Below are positions 1 through 11,721 of a DNA stretch of 64,000 bases, in pieces. The notes under the pieces were generated by a model. That model had not been told where the DNA came from. It did not search any database and saw only the letters and a program-made list of their open reading frames with translations. Numbering within the stretch: position 1 is the stretch's first letter; every line of letters begins with the position of its first letter. Made by a program: the position numbers and the translations under genes. Source of the DNA: Paramecium tetraurelia (lineage: Eukaryota > Ciliophora > Oligohymenophorea > Peniculida > Parameciidae); NCBI RefSeq assembly GCF_000165425.1, contig NW_001799277.1, positions 431,372 to 495,371 of the forward strand, in the 5' to 3' direction.

Positions 1-1079
1 GGAATTGGAAAATAACTTGAAGGATTTGCTGGAGAGGATTCTAGTGTATGTGGAGAAATACATCGAAACGAAGGAGGAGTTAAATTAAATTGAAAATGAG
101 TTGAAAGACTACGAAAGTTTGTCATACTTGGTTGGTATTATAAAAGTAATATTTACTAAACTAATGCTGAAAATAGAAAAGAAACTGTTGTAAGTAAAAA
201 ATTATTATTCAAAATCCAAAGGAAATTGGATAAATGCAACGATTTGAATAAGTCTTATTTGTTAAAGGATGATGAAGAATATGACAAATTAGAATAAAAT
301 CTAATTAAATATGAGCAAGAAATTCGCAACCACATTAGCGTAATGATTTTTAAAATAAATTTAGGTTGAGTAACAATTAAAATTATATGCAGAATCGATA
401 CAAAGCAAATTGGATGAGAGCGAACAAATCAGATAAGAATTATTGGAAACCACTAAAAATAATATAAGCGTAAATGCATTTTATTTGATTATGATAGAAA
501 TTGAAAAGAGAAAATTAAGAATTGAATGAAAAAGAGTAATAGTTGTAATAGGAAGTAATGAATTTAAAGTAAACCATATCAAATTTAGAGAAAGAAAACA
601 AAAGAAAATCAATAGACTCCAACTAAAGAGACTATTTATAAGCCTTAATCAATAAGCAATCAAATTAATCATCATCAAACTAATAAAAAAATGGCTCCAA
701 TCAAAAGTTTACCCAGGATTAAAGGTAATTGAATTCCCATTCTGAACACAAATCAAATCCTAAGTAATTTTTAAAGGAATAGCAAGAGCTGATTATACCC
801 ACATAATCATCCCAAAAATTGAATTATTATAGTATTATCACTAATTCAAATAACAAACAGAAATCTGAAGTGATTAAATCAATGCAACAAAAAGATTTCA
901 ACAATATTTACAGTTAGATAATGAGGACCAAACACAATTCACTATCATCTATCAATGATCTTATTCAGAATGCCTCATAATAAGACAAAAAGCGATAGGA
1001 TTAATTTTAATCCATTTCAAAGAATAGTTCCTAGAATAATAGTATGATTTAGAAGAATAGAGGTAACAGTGTTTAATGA
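1..1079 (+). CDS. Coiled-coil protein, 5' end outside the window
   Basis: The reading frame is open from the window edge, with at least two or three short introns (for example 344-368 and about 471-500) and a TGA at 1077-1079. The protein is rich in Glu, Lys, Gln, Leu and Asn. Its first part shows heptad-like Leu/Ile spacing typical of a coiled coil. After about 600 it becomes a low-complexity Ser/Asn/Gln/Lys tail. Most glutamines are TAA or TAG codons, so under the standard code the gene vanishes. No enzymatic motif is visible. A cytoskeletal or basal-body structural role is possible for such proteins but is inference. The N-terminus is missing because the window starts inside the gene. It reads toward the secreted lectin-like gene 200 bp downstream. 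Confidence 0.7.
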
Positions 1080-1282
1080 TAATTATAAGAATTCAAACAA
1101 ATCGAACCAATAGAATTACAATAGAGAAGTAAGAGTTCCAAACGGGCAGAAGACATCATAAAATTTTAAACTTTAGAATCATTAATAAAATTAAAGTGAT
1201 TTATTTAATTTTGCATAATATCATTAAGATTAAACACAAAGTAATTAATAAAAATCGTTTTTCTTGATTTTTAATATTTAAT

Positions 1283-2403
1283 ATGCTATATTTAATAGTA
1301 ATATTGTGCGTTGCTCATTCTTCGGCTTAATTTGGATCTGAATACTATTCGGAATGGTAATCAGGAGTAGATCGAACAATCAATAAATAATAAGAGTTTA
1401 CAAACCCTTCCTTTCCCATTAGGTAATATACCTAAATAGTGTTCCCAAGAAGATTTAGTGCGTATATGATAAAATCATAGTAGTCGCCCATAAGTCTTAT
1501 TAATGCATGAGGAGATTTAATGGAGTAAAGGGAAAAATATTAATTACTAAACATTTGTATCAGACATAACAATAAATGGGTTTTACATAAACTACGTAAT
1601 TTGGGGACCTGCGATAGTACCAATACTGACAGTTAGGTGGATTGCAGTTGTGGATGAAGAGGCTGAAATTTAATATGTGCAATATTCATATGAGGATTTG
1701 TATCAACTTAGACAAGGTTTTGGGTAAAGAGCTTAAGACTTTGTGATTTCATATTACCCGAAGTACCCAGCCCCAAAAGTGACAGCATTTATTGTCGGTG
1801 GAGACTTTGAAATTATAGATTCATTGTACACAAGCATATAGATTGTGTTGGGAATCCCAACTACTTCCAGTATGGATGTAAGGTTTTCCACCAGAGATTT
1901 CTGTCATGTGAGATCTTTGACGGTCGCCTATTTCATCTCAAATAATTATTTAACACTGGCTGGGTCTGTTGGAGCATATCACAACTATTTCAATCAATAT
2001 CTTGATAATTCTAATAAGATAGCTGTCAGAGCTTAAAAATTCACAAGAATAGTACCATCTATATATACATTGGAACCAGGAAACAATATTCTAGCCCAAG
2101 GAATCAGTGGATTTGATGTTAATACTCAAGTCGGTTCAGCTTATCTAAGAGTAACCTGTGAGCCTATGATATCTTATTCATCAACCTATACATTAATATA
2201 TGGAACTAGTAAGAATGATATTAATAAAAGGGGGTGAAACTTTGCTATCTTTTATGTAGGCTAGTTATGTCCTACATCCACCAGGTTCTCCGTATCACTA
2301 TTATTATAAAAACTATGATTGGGTTGTTCTTAAAGGGGATTAAGTGGTTCTAAAGGAGAAGGTTTAAGTAGAGAAAAAGATTAGTGAATTAGATATTAAA
2401 TGA
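1283..2403 (+). CDS. Secreted protein with H-type-lectin-like domains
   Basis: About 359 aa with two small introns (19 nt near 1460-1478, 22 nt near 2209-2230). The N-terminus is a clear signal peptide: Met, a run of Leu/Ile/Val, then Cys-Val-Ala-His-Ser-Ser-Ala. Two segments resemble the H-type lectin fold: strands with a Phe...Pro-x-Val core (PRRFSASRPQVLL and YYPKYPAPKVTAFIVGGD), and a middle strand pair ending in the Trp-Ile-Ala pattern (TVRWIAVV). The family binds carbohydrate, for example in discoidin and snail agglutinin. Ciliates have many secreted members. The C-terminal quarter is of unknown type and ends in a charged tail. Function is inferred from the fold pattern only. The stop at 2401 lies 36 bp from the stop of the convergent ABC transporter. 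Confidence 0.65.
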
Positions 2404-2438
2404 TTAATTTAAGTTATTTCTACATATAAATTATAAAA

Positions 2439-5400
2439 TCAAGAATTTGCTTAGATTTATACTGCAATTTGTGCACCTTGTACATTCTCTTGTTGTTGTT
2501 ATTGTTGGGAATCCTAAACTGCAAAATTATTGAAAATTTATTCGATGGATGCTTATTTGATGGAGTATTGGGAAATTCTGTATTGTTTTTTCTAAAATAA
2601 TTAATTAAATAATTTACATTATGTTCAAATCCTTCAAAGAGTTTGCCCACAGTGATTTAACCAAGGAGTCTGAATCTATAAAATGTCTGGAAATGTTCAA
2701 TAATTTCAAATTATCCTAAATTTTACTCAATGAATTTCTTCAAAAGATCTCCCATCTACTCAACAATAACATATTCAGCTAGAGTTTCAACAGCTAATCC
2801 ATTAGGTTTTCTAATATCATTATAAATGTGTGATCCTGATCCTTTCATTGTGATTTCTTATTCTAAATGATTTTAGTTGATTTTCCTCAATATATCAACA
2901 GTAGTGTGTTAATCCAATCTAGAGTTGCTTTACAATCCCATCTTTTGGATTAAATCTTGAATCTCAGATTTTTATGGTTTTTCCAATTTAACTTCGATTT
3001 CATAACCTTTACCAAATTTATTTTTGATATGTTAGACAGATCCAAGACATCTGAGATTACCACTAACTTGGATAGCAATCTTAGTTGATAATGCCTCTGC
3101 TTCTTCCATTGAATGAGTAGTCAATATGATAGTGCTTTATTTTCTTTGAGTTGCAATTCTTGAAATAACATTCCACATGAATCTTCTTGCCTCTGGATCC
3201 ATACCAGTAGAAGGTTCATCCAAAAAGACAATTGGAGGATTTCCTATCATAGCAATTGCAACTGATAATTTTCTTTTATTTCCTCCTGAAAGTTAACCTG
3301 ATTGAATATTCTCAAATCTCTTCAAATCCATCTCATTTAACTTCTTCTCAACCAATTCCTCTTTCTTATAATATGGTATTCCTTTGATATCTGAGAATAG
3401 TTCAATATGTTCTCTGACAGTAAGATTTTCTAAAAGACCATCAAATTATGGACAATATCCGATATTAACTCTTGCAGCTTCTAATTCATTAATGACACTC
3501 TTGCCTGCTATGAATGCTTCTCCACTAGTGGGTTTCAACTCTCCTGATAATATCTTAAATGTGGTAGTTTTTCCAGCTCCATTGACTCCCAATAAACCAA
3601 AGACCTCTCCTTAATCAATAGCAAAACTGACTTAATCGACTGCCACTTTATGTTTGCCTTCACCCAACATAAACACTTTTCTCAGATCTTTAACAAGAAT
3701 GGCTTTCTCTTCAGGCTTAAATGTTTCACATAATTGTTTTTCTTTAGCAACATCATCATCAATAGGTTTGGGAATGTAAGGGATACTGGCTTCACTTGAT
3801 CCGAGTTTCTACAATTATCCATTATCTTCAAAGTATTCAACAATGAAGATACAAACTAAATAAAATGCACCCATTATTGCAAGCATTAATACATCTCCAC
3901 CACTTACTGCCATATCGTAAGTACTCTTCATTTCTGTCCATCCCTCCATAACCATGTATGTGTCCTTAGAACATGCATTTAATATTCCATATGCAAATGA
4001 AAATGATGGAATCAATCTGAAAATCCATTATAAGGCAGTGGCTGCATCTCTTGTAGAGGAGATCAATCTTAGGATATAAATTATCAAACTGATGATTGAT
4101 CCAACTAATAAGTGAATGAAAAAGCTTAGTAACATTGCATTTCCTTATTGTCTAAAGGCAAAACTAAAGAAATAGCAAAAAGGGATAATTGCCCAACCAT
4201 ATAAAAAGAAGATCACCCATGAAAATCCATAATTCTCTCCTTCTATCAATGCAGATATATCAAATGCTAAAATCAGAAGACAACAGACAACTGCTGGAAT
4301 CACATGCTTTCCTAAATCCATCAGCCAATTACTAAACCAATATGCTTTTACTGAAACTCCAGATACTAATTATTGATGTTTGATGTTAATTTCTCTTTCC
4401 TTAACAATATATGATATCAAAGATGCAGGAATGAATGCCATACCCATAGAAAAGACTAGGGCTGATAAGAATCCAGCTATTGTTTTTGATCCATTCAACT
4501 CTTCATAAGTCTTTCTGAAAGGAGCATTGGTAACTTTGATCTAAAAATCATTGTTATTGGTAGCTTTTCTCAAGATTGCTTAATTCATTTGGTTTTGTAA
4601 GACTAGTGGAGCCTCCCTGAAGACTGTATTCACAAACATGTAATATGCGAATTAATCATTAGTGTTACTGGTCAAATAATACCAACCAAGGTTTTCTCTT
4701 ATCTCAAAAGTGTCAAAGTAACTTTGATCGATCTTCTAGAGATTATTCAAACTATCATCTCCAAACACCTGAATTGATGAATTGTACATTTAGAGATCAA
4801 TCTAAGAAAACAGCGATTGATCATTTATTCCTCCCCATAAGTATTGAATTCCTTAACCATAACATTCAGATGGAGGTGTTAAAATGATAACATTTGGTTC
4901 AGTTATAAATTCTATTGTCATTAAAATCAAACCAAGAAGTACAACCAAGCAAGGTAAAAGGATTTCGCAACATAGACTCTTGACATCTCTCTTGAAATAT
5001 CTTGCTCTCTTCATAAGTAATGCAAGGGTATGATTGAAAAATAATTGAGTTGAATTTGTAATTCTTATTTGATTAATGTCGAAATCGTCAATTTATACTG
5101 CTTATTTATTCTTATCCTCCATCTCCATATAATCATTCACTTAATGATGTCCAGCTCCAATTTAGGCAACCTTTAAAAACACTTCTTCAAGAGTTGTGAT
5201 ACTGATACCGTAACTTTAAATATGAAGGGCTTTTGAATTATTATCTAATTCTAAAAACAATTTTGGGAATTTATCAGCTGCATTCAAAGGTAATTACATG
5301 AGAATTTCAGCTGAAACTTTAGAAATTAAAACAGCTTCTGGACATGCCTTCATGATGACTTCAATGATTGGATCTGATTCAGTTAAAGTACTTTCTTTGA

Positions 5401-7860
5401 CAATAGTAAGGTTGTAACCATTACCGAATTGATTCTTCAAGAATACACTGCTTCCTGAACATTGCAATTTTCCTTCTCCCATGATACCGATTCTATCTCC
5501 TAAAAAGTCTGCCTCATCCATAAAATGAGTTGTCAATACAATGATTCTATCTTCTTTGTAGTTCTTAAGCATTTCCCAAATATATCTTCTAGCACTTGTA
5601 TCCATTCCTGAGGTAGGTTCATCCAAATAGATTAGTTTAGAATTACCAATAAATGCGATTGCAACTGATAATCTTCTCTTTTGTCCTCCTGATAGATTCT
5701 TACTTAAATAGTCAGTCTTTTCTAGTAAATCAACATCCTCAATCATTCTTCTAACAGCTGCAGGAATTTCATCTGGTTTCATTCCTTTGAAAGTAGCAAA
5801 CATTTCCAAATGTTCTTTGACTGTCAAATTATCAAATAAGATGTCATGTTATGGACAAACTCCCATGAATTATCTAATTTCCTCAATTTGAGTTTCAACA
5901 TCCAATCCAAATACTGATGCTTCTCCTTGAGTGATATCTAAGAGACCTGTCAACATCGAAATTGTGGTAGTCTTTCCTGCTCCATTATGTCCCAATAAAG
6001 CATAGATTTAACCAATATACATTGTCAAACTCACATTACTGACTGCTTGTTTTCCACTTGGATATATTTTAGTGAGATTAGAAATCTAGAGAACTTCTTA
6101 TCTGCTTTCCTAATCCTTCAAAGCCTAGTCTACTTCTTCATATCTTTCCTGATGAATCTAGGATGATTTCTTCATTAATTTTGACTAAGCACCATTATGT
6201 GATCTATTGAAATAAGGGATGCAGAATAAAGGATGTAATTTCTTACCCCATTCATTTGGAAATACGAGATCCAAATAAATTGACATTATTAAGTAGAAGA
6301 AGATGTTTAGGATATGCATTATCAAAGCAATATTAACAGCATAGTTTTCAACTTTAGTTGTTATTGTTGACATTGAAACACCTCTGCCTTGAGCTTCGAA
6401 CAATACCATAACATCGAATGCAAAAGACATAGCAGCATGGGAAGATATTGAGGCTCCCCAATATGATGATTCAGGAACCAACTCTGATCCACTACCAACC
6501 AAACTGATCACCATGTACATTAGCAAATACCAAACGATGGCTACAATTAATCCGAACAATGCTCTTGTAAAAAATACACTATGATTAAATTAATTTATAC
6601 CTTATAAACATAGACTAGAATATTAAGACTATGCAAAATAGCCAATAATTCAAGAATAACACAAATCCATCAGTATGAGTAAATACTATAGCAGACAATA
6701 GGATTGTGGCTATTATGGAGATTATTGTGTAGATTATTAGATATTGAATAATCCATGATAAATAAAAGGATGTGTTGTTCAATCCCATCATTTTCATGCC
6801 TTCCCTCAGTTTTTTCTCTTTCTCATAAATCATCGCATAAGTCATTCTCAAGTAAATGATTATTAGAGGCAATATCAAATACACTCCAAATTATCCCCTT
6901 AAAAATGTTGCAAAATCATCCTTCACTCCATCTTATTAATGAACTAATTGAATTAAATCTTAAAATACCATAAGAGAATTTAGGGGTTATTTTTGCTTAA
7001 TTGTTGGTTTCAATTCTCAAAATTATATTGTCCACAAAGGTTTGGACTGTTAACATACCAGATTCCCAATATGCATTCACCTTTTCATAATCTTAATATT
7101 TAATAGGATCCACATCCATCAAATTTGTTGGAGGAATCTCGTAATCATTAAATCCGCTTGAATTAAATCTCAATTGATAATCGTATATATTATTTCCAGC
7201 ACTTTCATTAAATATTACTCCAAAGCACACTCTAGGAACTCCATCTCTTCCATAATCCGAATCAGCAGTATAATCATTAAGCTCCTCGCTATTCTGAAAT
7301 ATTTTTGTTTCATAAAAGTAGTAATCTAAAGTAATCCAAATAATATTTTACTTTCCAAAATGTACTTTAATTCCTTCACAACCTCGTGATTCTCGTTTGG
7401 ACCAAGAGCAACATGGCCATTGAGCCATTCTCTCTCCTATTAGTAATTGTAATTATCAATGCAATTTCTAAAATAGTCGAATTAATTACTTCATTTTAGG
7501 TAACACTTGTAACCTCGTACGAGTATCCAAAGCCTTTAGGTTTTCAAACAAATTCAAAGTTGCATTCCATTTTTGCATAAGCTTCATTCTAGTTTCTATT
7601 TCTTATTCATTAATCAAAGGAGACAATTCCACTGGAACATTGGGATCTTCTGATCTCCATTCAAGTTTAGGCTCCAAAAAGCCTGTTTCATCAAGATTAA
7701 CCTTATCTACAACGCCTCTAAAGAATTAAACCAACAGTTACCTTATTCCAGCCAAAGCCAATATCAATAATAATGGTAAAACGATTTCACAAGTTGAACA
7801 GAAACAGTTTCTCTTCCAAAGAATCCAATTTTTCTTAAGTAATGAGGATAGATGACCCAT
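2439..7860 (-). CDS. ABCA-family full-size ABC transporter
   Basis: A roughly 1,780-residue exporter with the layout TM1 - large extracellular loop - TM helices - NBD1 - TM - NBD2. The first helix (about residues 20-38) is followed by an extracellular domain (about 7000-7770), then a helix bundle (6200-6900). NBD1 (about 5300-6060) shows Walker [10 protein letters not shown], signature [10 protein letters not shown] and Walker [13 protein letters not shown]. The second helix set lies at 3800-5100. NBD2 (2990-3730) has Walker [10 protein letters not shown], a signature in [13 protein letters not shown] and Walker B DEPSTGMD. The C-terminus carries the ABCA-type motif SIEQIFNNFA before a Gln-rich tail. 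Introns visible include 24 nt near 7718-7741, about 27 nt near 6575-6600, and 26 nt near 2595-2620. ABCA proteins move lipids across membranes. The substrate here cannot be read from sequence. Both NBDs keep their catalytic motifs, so it should be active. Confidence 0.93.
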
Positions 7861-8775
7861 ATAAGTTTATTTTATTTATTGACATAAAGTTTGGGTTATC
7901 TTAGTTCTTAAATTGCGTATTCTATATTTAATTATAGAATATTTCATTCATTCAATAGAAAGAATAACTCAGATTTTTGGAAATTCCAAAATAATTATTC
8001 TAAATTTTCTTATTAAAAATCATTTAAATTCATTTCAATAGGTTCAGTCTTAGCTGTTTTACTTAATTAAATTGAATTTTAAAAAATCATAAAGGTATAA
8101 GCTATTGAAGACGAGTGTAAACAAAAATTATGAAGAAACGCAAATTTTATAAAGAAAAATAATTTAATAAACTCTTAAAATAATTTTGTGTCACTTAATG
8201 CTTTCCTTACATTCTAATACTACAAAATTCTTCGTTTTCTCTTCAAAATATGAACATTAATTGAAAAACAATTTGTTAACAAAATTAAAATACATAATAT
8301 ATAAACTATATATATGTTGAACAATTATCATTTGAGTTTCATAAATAATTAAACAGACTTTACTATTTCTATTATTAAACAACCTTAGATCAAAAATGAA
8401 CTCTACTAGCCAACCTTATGATTGATATCGAAAATTGATATCTGTTCATTCATCTACTAGCTGGATACACTAATAGAAATTGAGATATTTCAAAAGCTCT
8501 ATGAACCCATTAACCAGAAATAGTATATTAACCATTGAGTTAAAATATCAATAAAAGGAGTAATGATAATCAAATCAATGTCTCCATTTCATTGCCATAA
8601 TGATGACTAGGAATTCAAAAGGCACACGTCTCTTGAATGACCATTAAATAAACAATATGATTAACTATTTTAAAATTTTAATTAAATTATTTTAAATATA
8701 ATTAAATGATTTTATAACTGTATAACATTATTATACATACATGAGTCTCAATATATTCTCAATTTAAGAAGAAAG
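7861..8775. other. Intergenic stretch, no gene recognised
   Basis: About 915 bp of AT-rich DNA between two minus-strand genes. The right part (8390-8570) can be read on the plus strand for some 45 codons after a TGA, which is not longer than chance in a genome with one stop codon. A short inverted pair around GATATC occurs near 8425-8443. No tRNA or rRNA is seen. Confidence 0.5.
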
Positions 8776-9436
8776 TCATTTGTGAAATTTTAAATCCTAT
8801 ATTTTTTTGGCTGATTGAGAAATGAAGCTTTTATGATTACTTAACATACTTTTGGGTATGTTAGAGAAAATTTACTTGTTTCCTGATGTTGCAGGCAATT
8901 GCTGAGATGTTTTCAAATAGACCCTTTACTATTAAATTTCTTATAAAATTAGAGTATTTTCAGTGCTTATTGTTTAATCTTTTCTTGATTTTGTTTCAGT
9001 ATTAATATGGTATTTACTGACTTCTTTTACAAAGTAAACATTGATTTTATCGTCGTTGAACACAACCTTAGGTGATATAGACTTGTAGGTATCACCTTCT
9101 TTGAGATTCTATTAACCATCTATTTCTTTGGCAGATTTTCTTTGAACACTTGGTTGTGGTATTTTTAAATGCTCATCGCCTTAATAAAGAATTGAGCATA
9201 CTTTTTTATTTGATTAAAGTTTTAGAACTCTTGCAAAAAGAAAGAAATCCTTTTGAGTTAGTAACTTACTTTTTTTACATCAATTTCAAATCCTTTTTTC
9301 CACTGCTCAAGTCTTTTAATGTTATTGAGGTCCTTCTATTATTTGATCCAATTCGGGCAGTGTTATTACTGTTTTGTAAATTGTTGATTGATTTTTTATT
9401 ACAACAAATCAAGTTTAATGCTTTTTCGCTTTTCAT
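8776..9436 (-). CDS. Hypothetical basic protein, 212 aa
   Basis: Starts at ATG 9436 and has one 22-nt intron, about 9166-9187 (GTATGC...TTAAG on the minus strand), which restores the frame. It ends at TGA 8776-8778. The N-terminal half is Ser/Asn/Lys/Arg-rich (for example NNRRTSITLKDLSSGKKD), with no membrane segment or signal peptide. The middle has one more ordered stretch, KVVFNDDKINVYFVKEVSKY. The rest is Gln/Ser/Lys-rich. No family is recognised. Serine next to basic residues suggests kinase substrates, but that is speculation. It is divergent from the small gene at 9773 with 336 bp between them, in which nothing else is visible. Confidence 0.6.
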
Positions 9437-9772
9437 CCGATTTAATATTACAATAATAAAACAATATTAAAAATCATATTAAAAGTGTTGTTGTTGTTAT
9501 ATTAATAATACTTATTTGATTTATATTAGAATTATAAATTAAAACTGCAAATAATATTATTTTTTTTTCATCAGAATTAACTAATGTTCCTTTTTAAATA
9601 CTTTACGAATCTAAACAATGAAGAATATCTAAATATAGTAATGTAGAATTATTAATAAAAATAAAATGGCATATTATATTGATTAATAGCAAAAGTGAGT
9701 CTTATACAAATTTTCTGGAGTTATAATTATATAATATGAATAAATTCCAAATCCAAATACGAATTTGTTTTA

Positions 9773-10072
9773 ATGATTTAAATAAATGAAAACAAGCTTA
9801 AAATTAATCTCATCAAAAAGAAGCCTAACCTCTAGATTCAAACCTCCTCTTTACCTCCAGTTTATGAAACCTAAATCAAATCTACTTAACCTTTCCATAT
9901 CGAGAATGAAATCGATTCACCAGAAGTTAAGAAGTTTTAAGCCCTACTACTTGACTCCTTAACTAAAAACCACAGATTATCTCAAAAATTTAAATTATTC
10001 TAACCCATAATGATAAAAGAGGATTTAGAATAGCACTCAAGAACAAAATTGCCAAGACCAACAAATTATTGA
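9773..10072 (+). CDS. Hypothetical small protein, 99 aa
   Basis: Intronless frame from ATG 9773 to TGA 10070-10072. It is rich in Lys, Leu, Pro and Gln. It contains a possible helix (SPEVKKFQALLLDSLTKNHR) followed by QKFKLFQPIMIKEDLEQHS. No known domain is seen. A competing ATG frame at 9786 gives a Ser-Arg-rich peptide ending 9 codons earlier and looks less protein-like. I prefer the 9773 frame because its residues are mixed and charged. An orphan gene or chance ORF cannot be separated by eye. Confidence 0.45.
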
Positions 10073-10293
10073 ACTCTGAATAATAGTTTATGTTTATTAA
10101 TTAAAAACATTATAAACAATTAAAAAAGTCTGATTAATTCTCCTTTTGATTAATTACAATATTTTCCTGACATCCAATGAAATGTAATGTGAGCCAAAAG
10201 TCAGAAGATTGCACTTGATTATTTAATGAAATCATAGAAGTCTAAAAATACTTAGAAAAAGACAAATTGTAATTTATTAATATAGTAAATATA

Positions 10294-11680
10294 ATGAATA
10301 AAAAAGAAACATTTTTTTTATCTCATCAAGTTGATTTGGGACTCAAATCTAATGAAGACAGCTTTAGGCCAATAGCTACAGCTGCTTGCACTGGCAGCGA
10401 ATTTAATTTTGACGATAAATTCTCTTAAACAGTTACTTCATCCAAATTTATGAAACCGAATTCAATGCATAGCATTCGAAATATTTTTGATGGTATTTAT
10501 TGATAATGTATGAAAGAGGTCAATAATGAAGAAAGAAAAAAATATACTGACAGTCAAATTGGACCCAGATTTGAGGATGATAAAAAAGAAAAGATTGTAA
10601 AATGGTCTATTGTTGGAAAACCTGAATAGTTTCTATCTGTGAGGAATAAACATAGATAAAAAGTTGTTATTAAACAAAAAAAAGGAGATGGGGATGATTC
10701 CTTTTCAGATGAAGTTCCATCATCAGTCAAACCAATTATGTTATAGTAATCTTAATCATAAATTTCGGGAATGGGATAACAAAGAAAAACACCAAAAAAA
10801 CCAAGAGGAGAATTTAAAATGCTAGCAAGACAAGAAGCCTTAATCAAAATGGTTGAAGCCAAAAAAAGAATAGAATCCAATCTCAAAGAAAAACAAATGT
10901 ATGAGCAAAATCTTCCTCTTCATTTACAAAATGCTGTAACAAGAGAAAAAAGAGTTTTGGATAAATTCGATGTATAAAAAGAAAAGTGGGAGTTTTTCAA
11001 TAATTAGATAGCATCAAATTGTGAAAGGAATCCTTATAACACAATCATGATTAGATCTGACAATTATAGAGAAAAAAACTAGAAGATTAGCATAATTGAA
11101 TCTTTAAAAAACGAAGATGAAAAATACAATAATCGACTTTGGTATATGAGACTAAGATGGTACGATAATAAAGATGAGAGACCTCCTTTCACTTTAATTA
11201 CAAAACCTAAATAAAAAAGTCTCCCGTTATCTAGCAGATTAGTTAATCGATATGTGAAGGACCCTGAAGCTGAACATTTAGCTTATTAAGAGAATTTCGT
11301 ATTATCAGACATTTAAAGCAACTTTAATACTAAGATTATTGAAAATCCTTATTAGCAAATTGAAAAAGTGATTACAAATAGTAAATTAAATGCCACTATA
11401 TTTAGATAAGCACAATAAACTATATAGTAAAAAGTTAGAATAGATGTTTACTGATAAAATTAAGGATAAGCCAAAAAAGCGATATGTGGATACAAATGAA
11501 TATCTTGAAGTTGAGGGAATTAATGTTTACAGCAAAGAACTTGATTTTATTCGAAACAATAAATAGCAAGAATACCAGTATTTCGAGGAAAAGCAGGATG
11601 AATAAGAGGTATATATAGAAAATTGGAATGCTCAATAATTAGCTAAAACTGGATAACCACTGAATTATGAATTGAATTGA
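10294..11680 (+). CDS. Hypothetical charged protein, 445 aa
   Basis: Two introns are needed and both fit: 24 nt at about 10492-10515, and 25 nt at about 11384-11408. After splicing the frame runs to TGA 11678-11680. The protein is highly charged (Lys/Glu/Asp/Arg). It has a helical central region (MLARQEALIKMVEAKKRIES... onward) and the Trp-containing stretch RLWYMRLRWYDNKDERPPF, which is the most distinctive part. No membrane segment or signal peptide is present. The composition suggests a cytoskeletal or axonemal structural protein, which is inference only. It converges with the membrane protein at 11722 (41 bp between stops). Confidence 0.7.
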
Positions 11681-11721
11681 AATATTTTGTATTTAATTAA
11701 TTTAAAAATAAATGTAAGTGT

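Noticed and set aside
11435-11635. 66-aa minus-strand ORF
   Set aside because: Shadow of the plus-strand gene ending at 11680.
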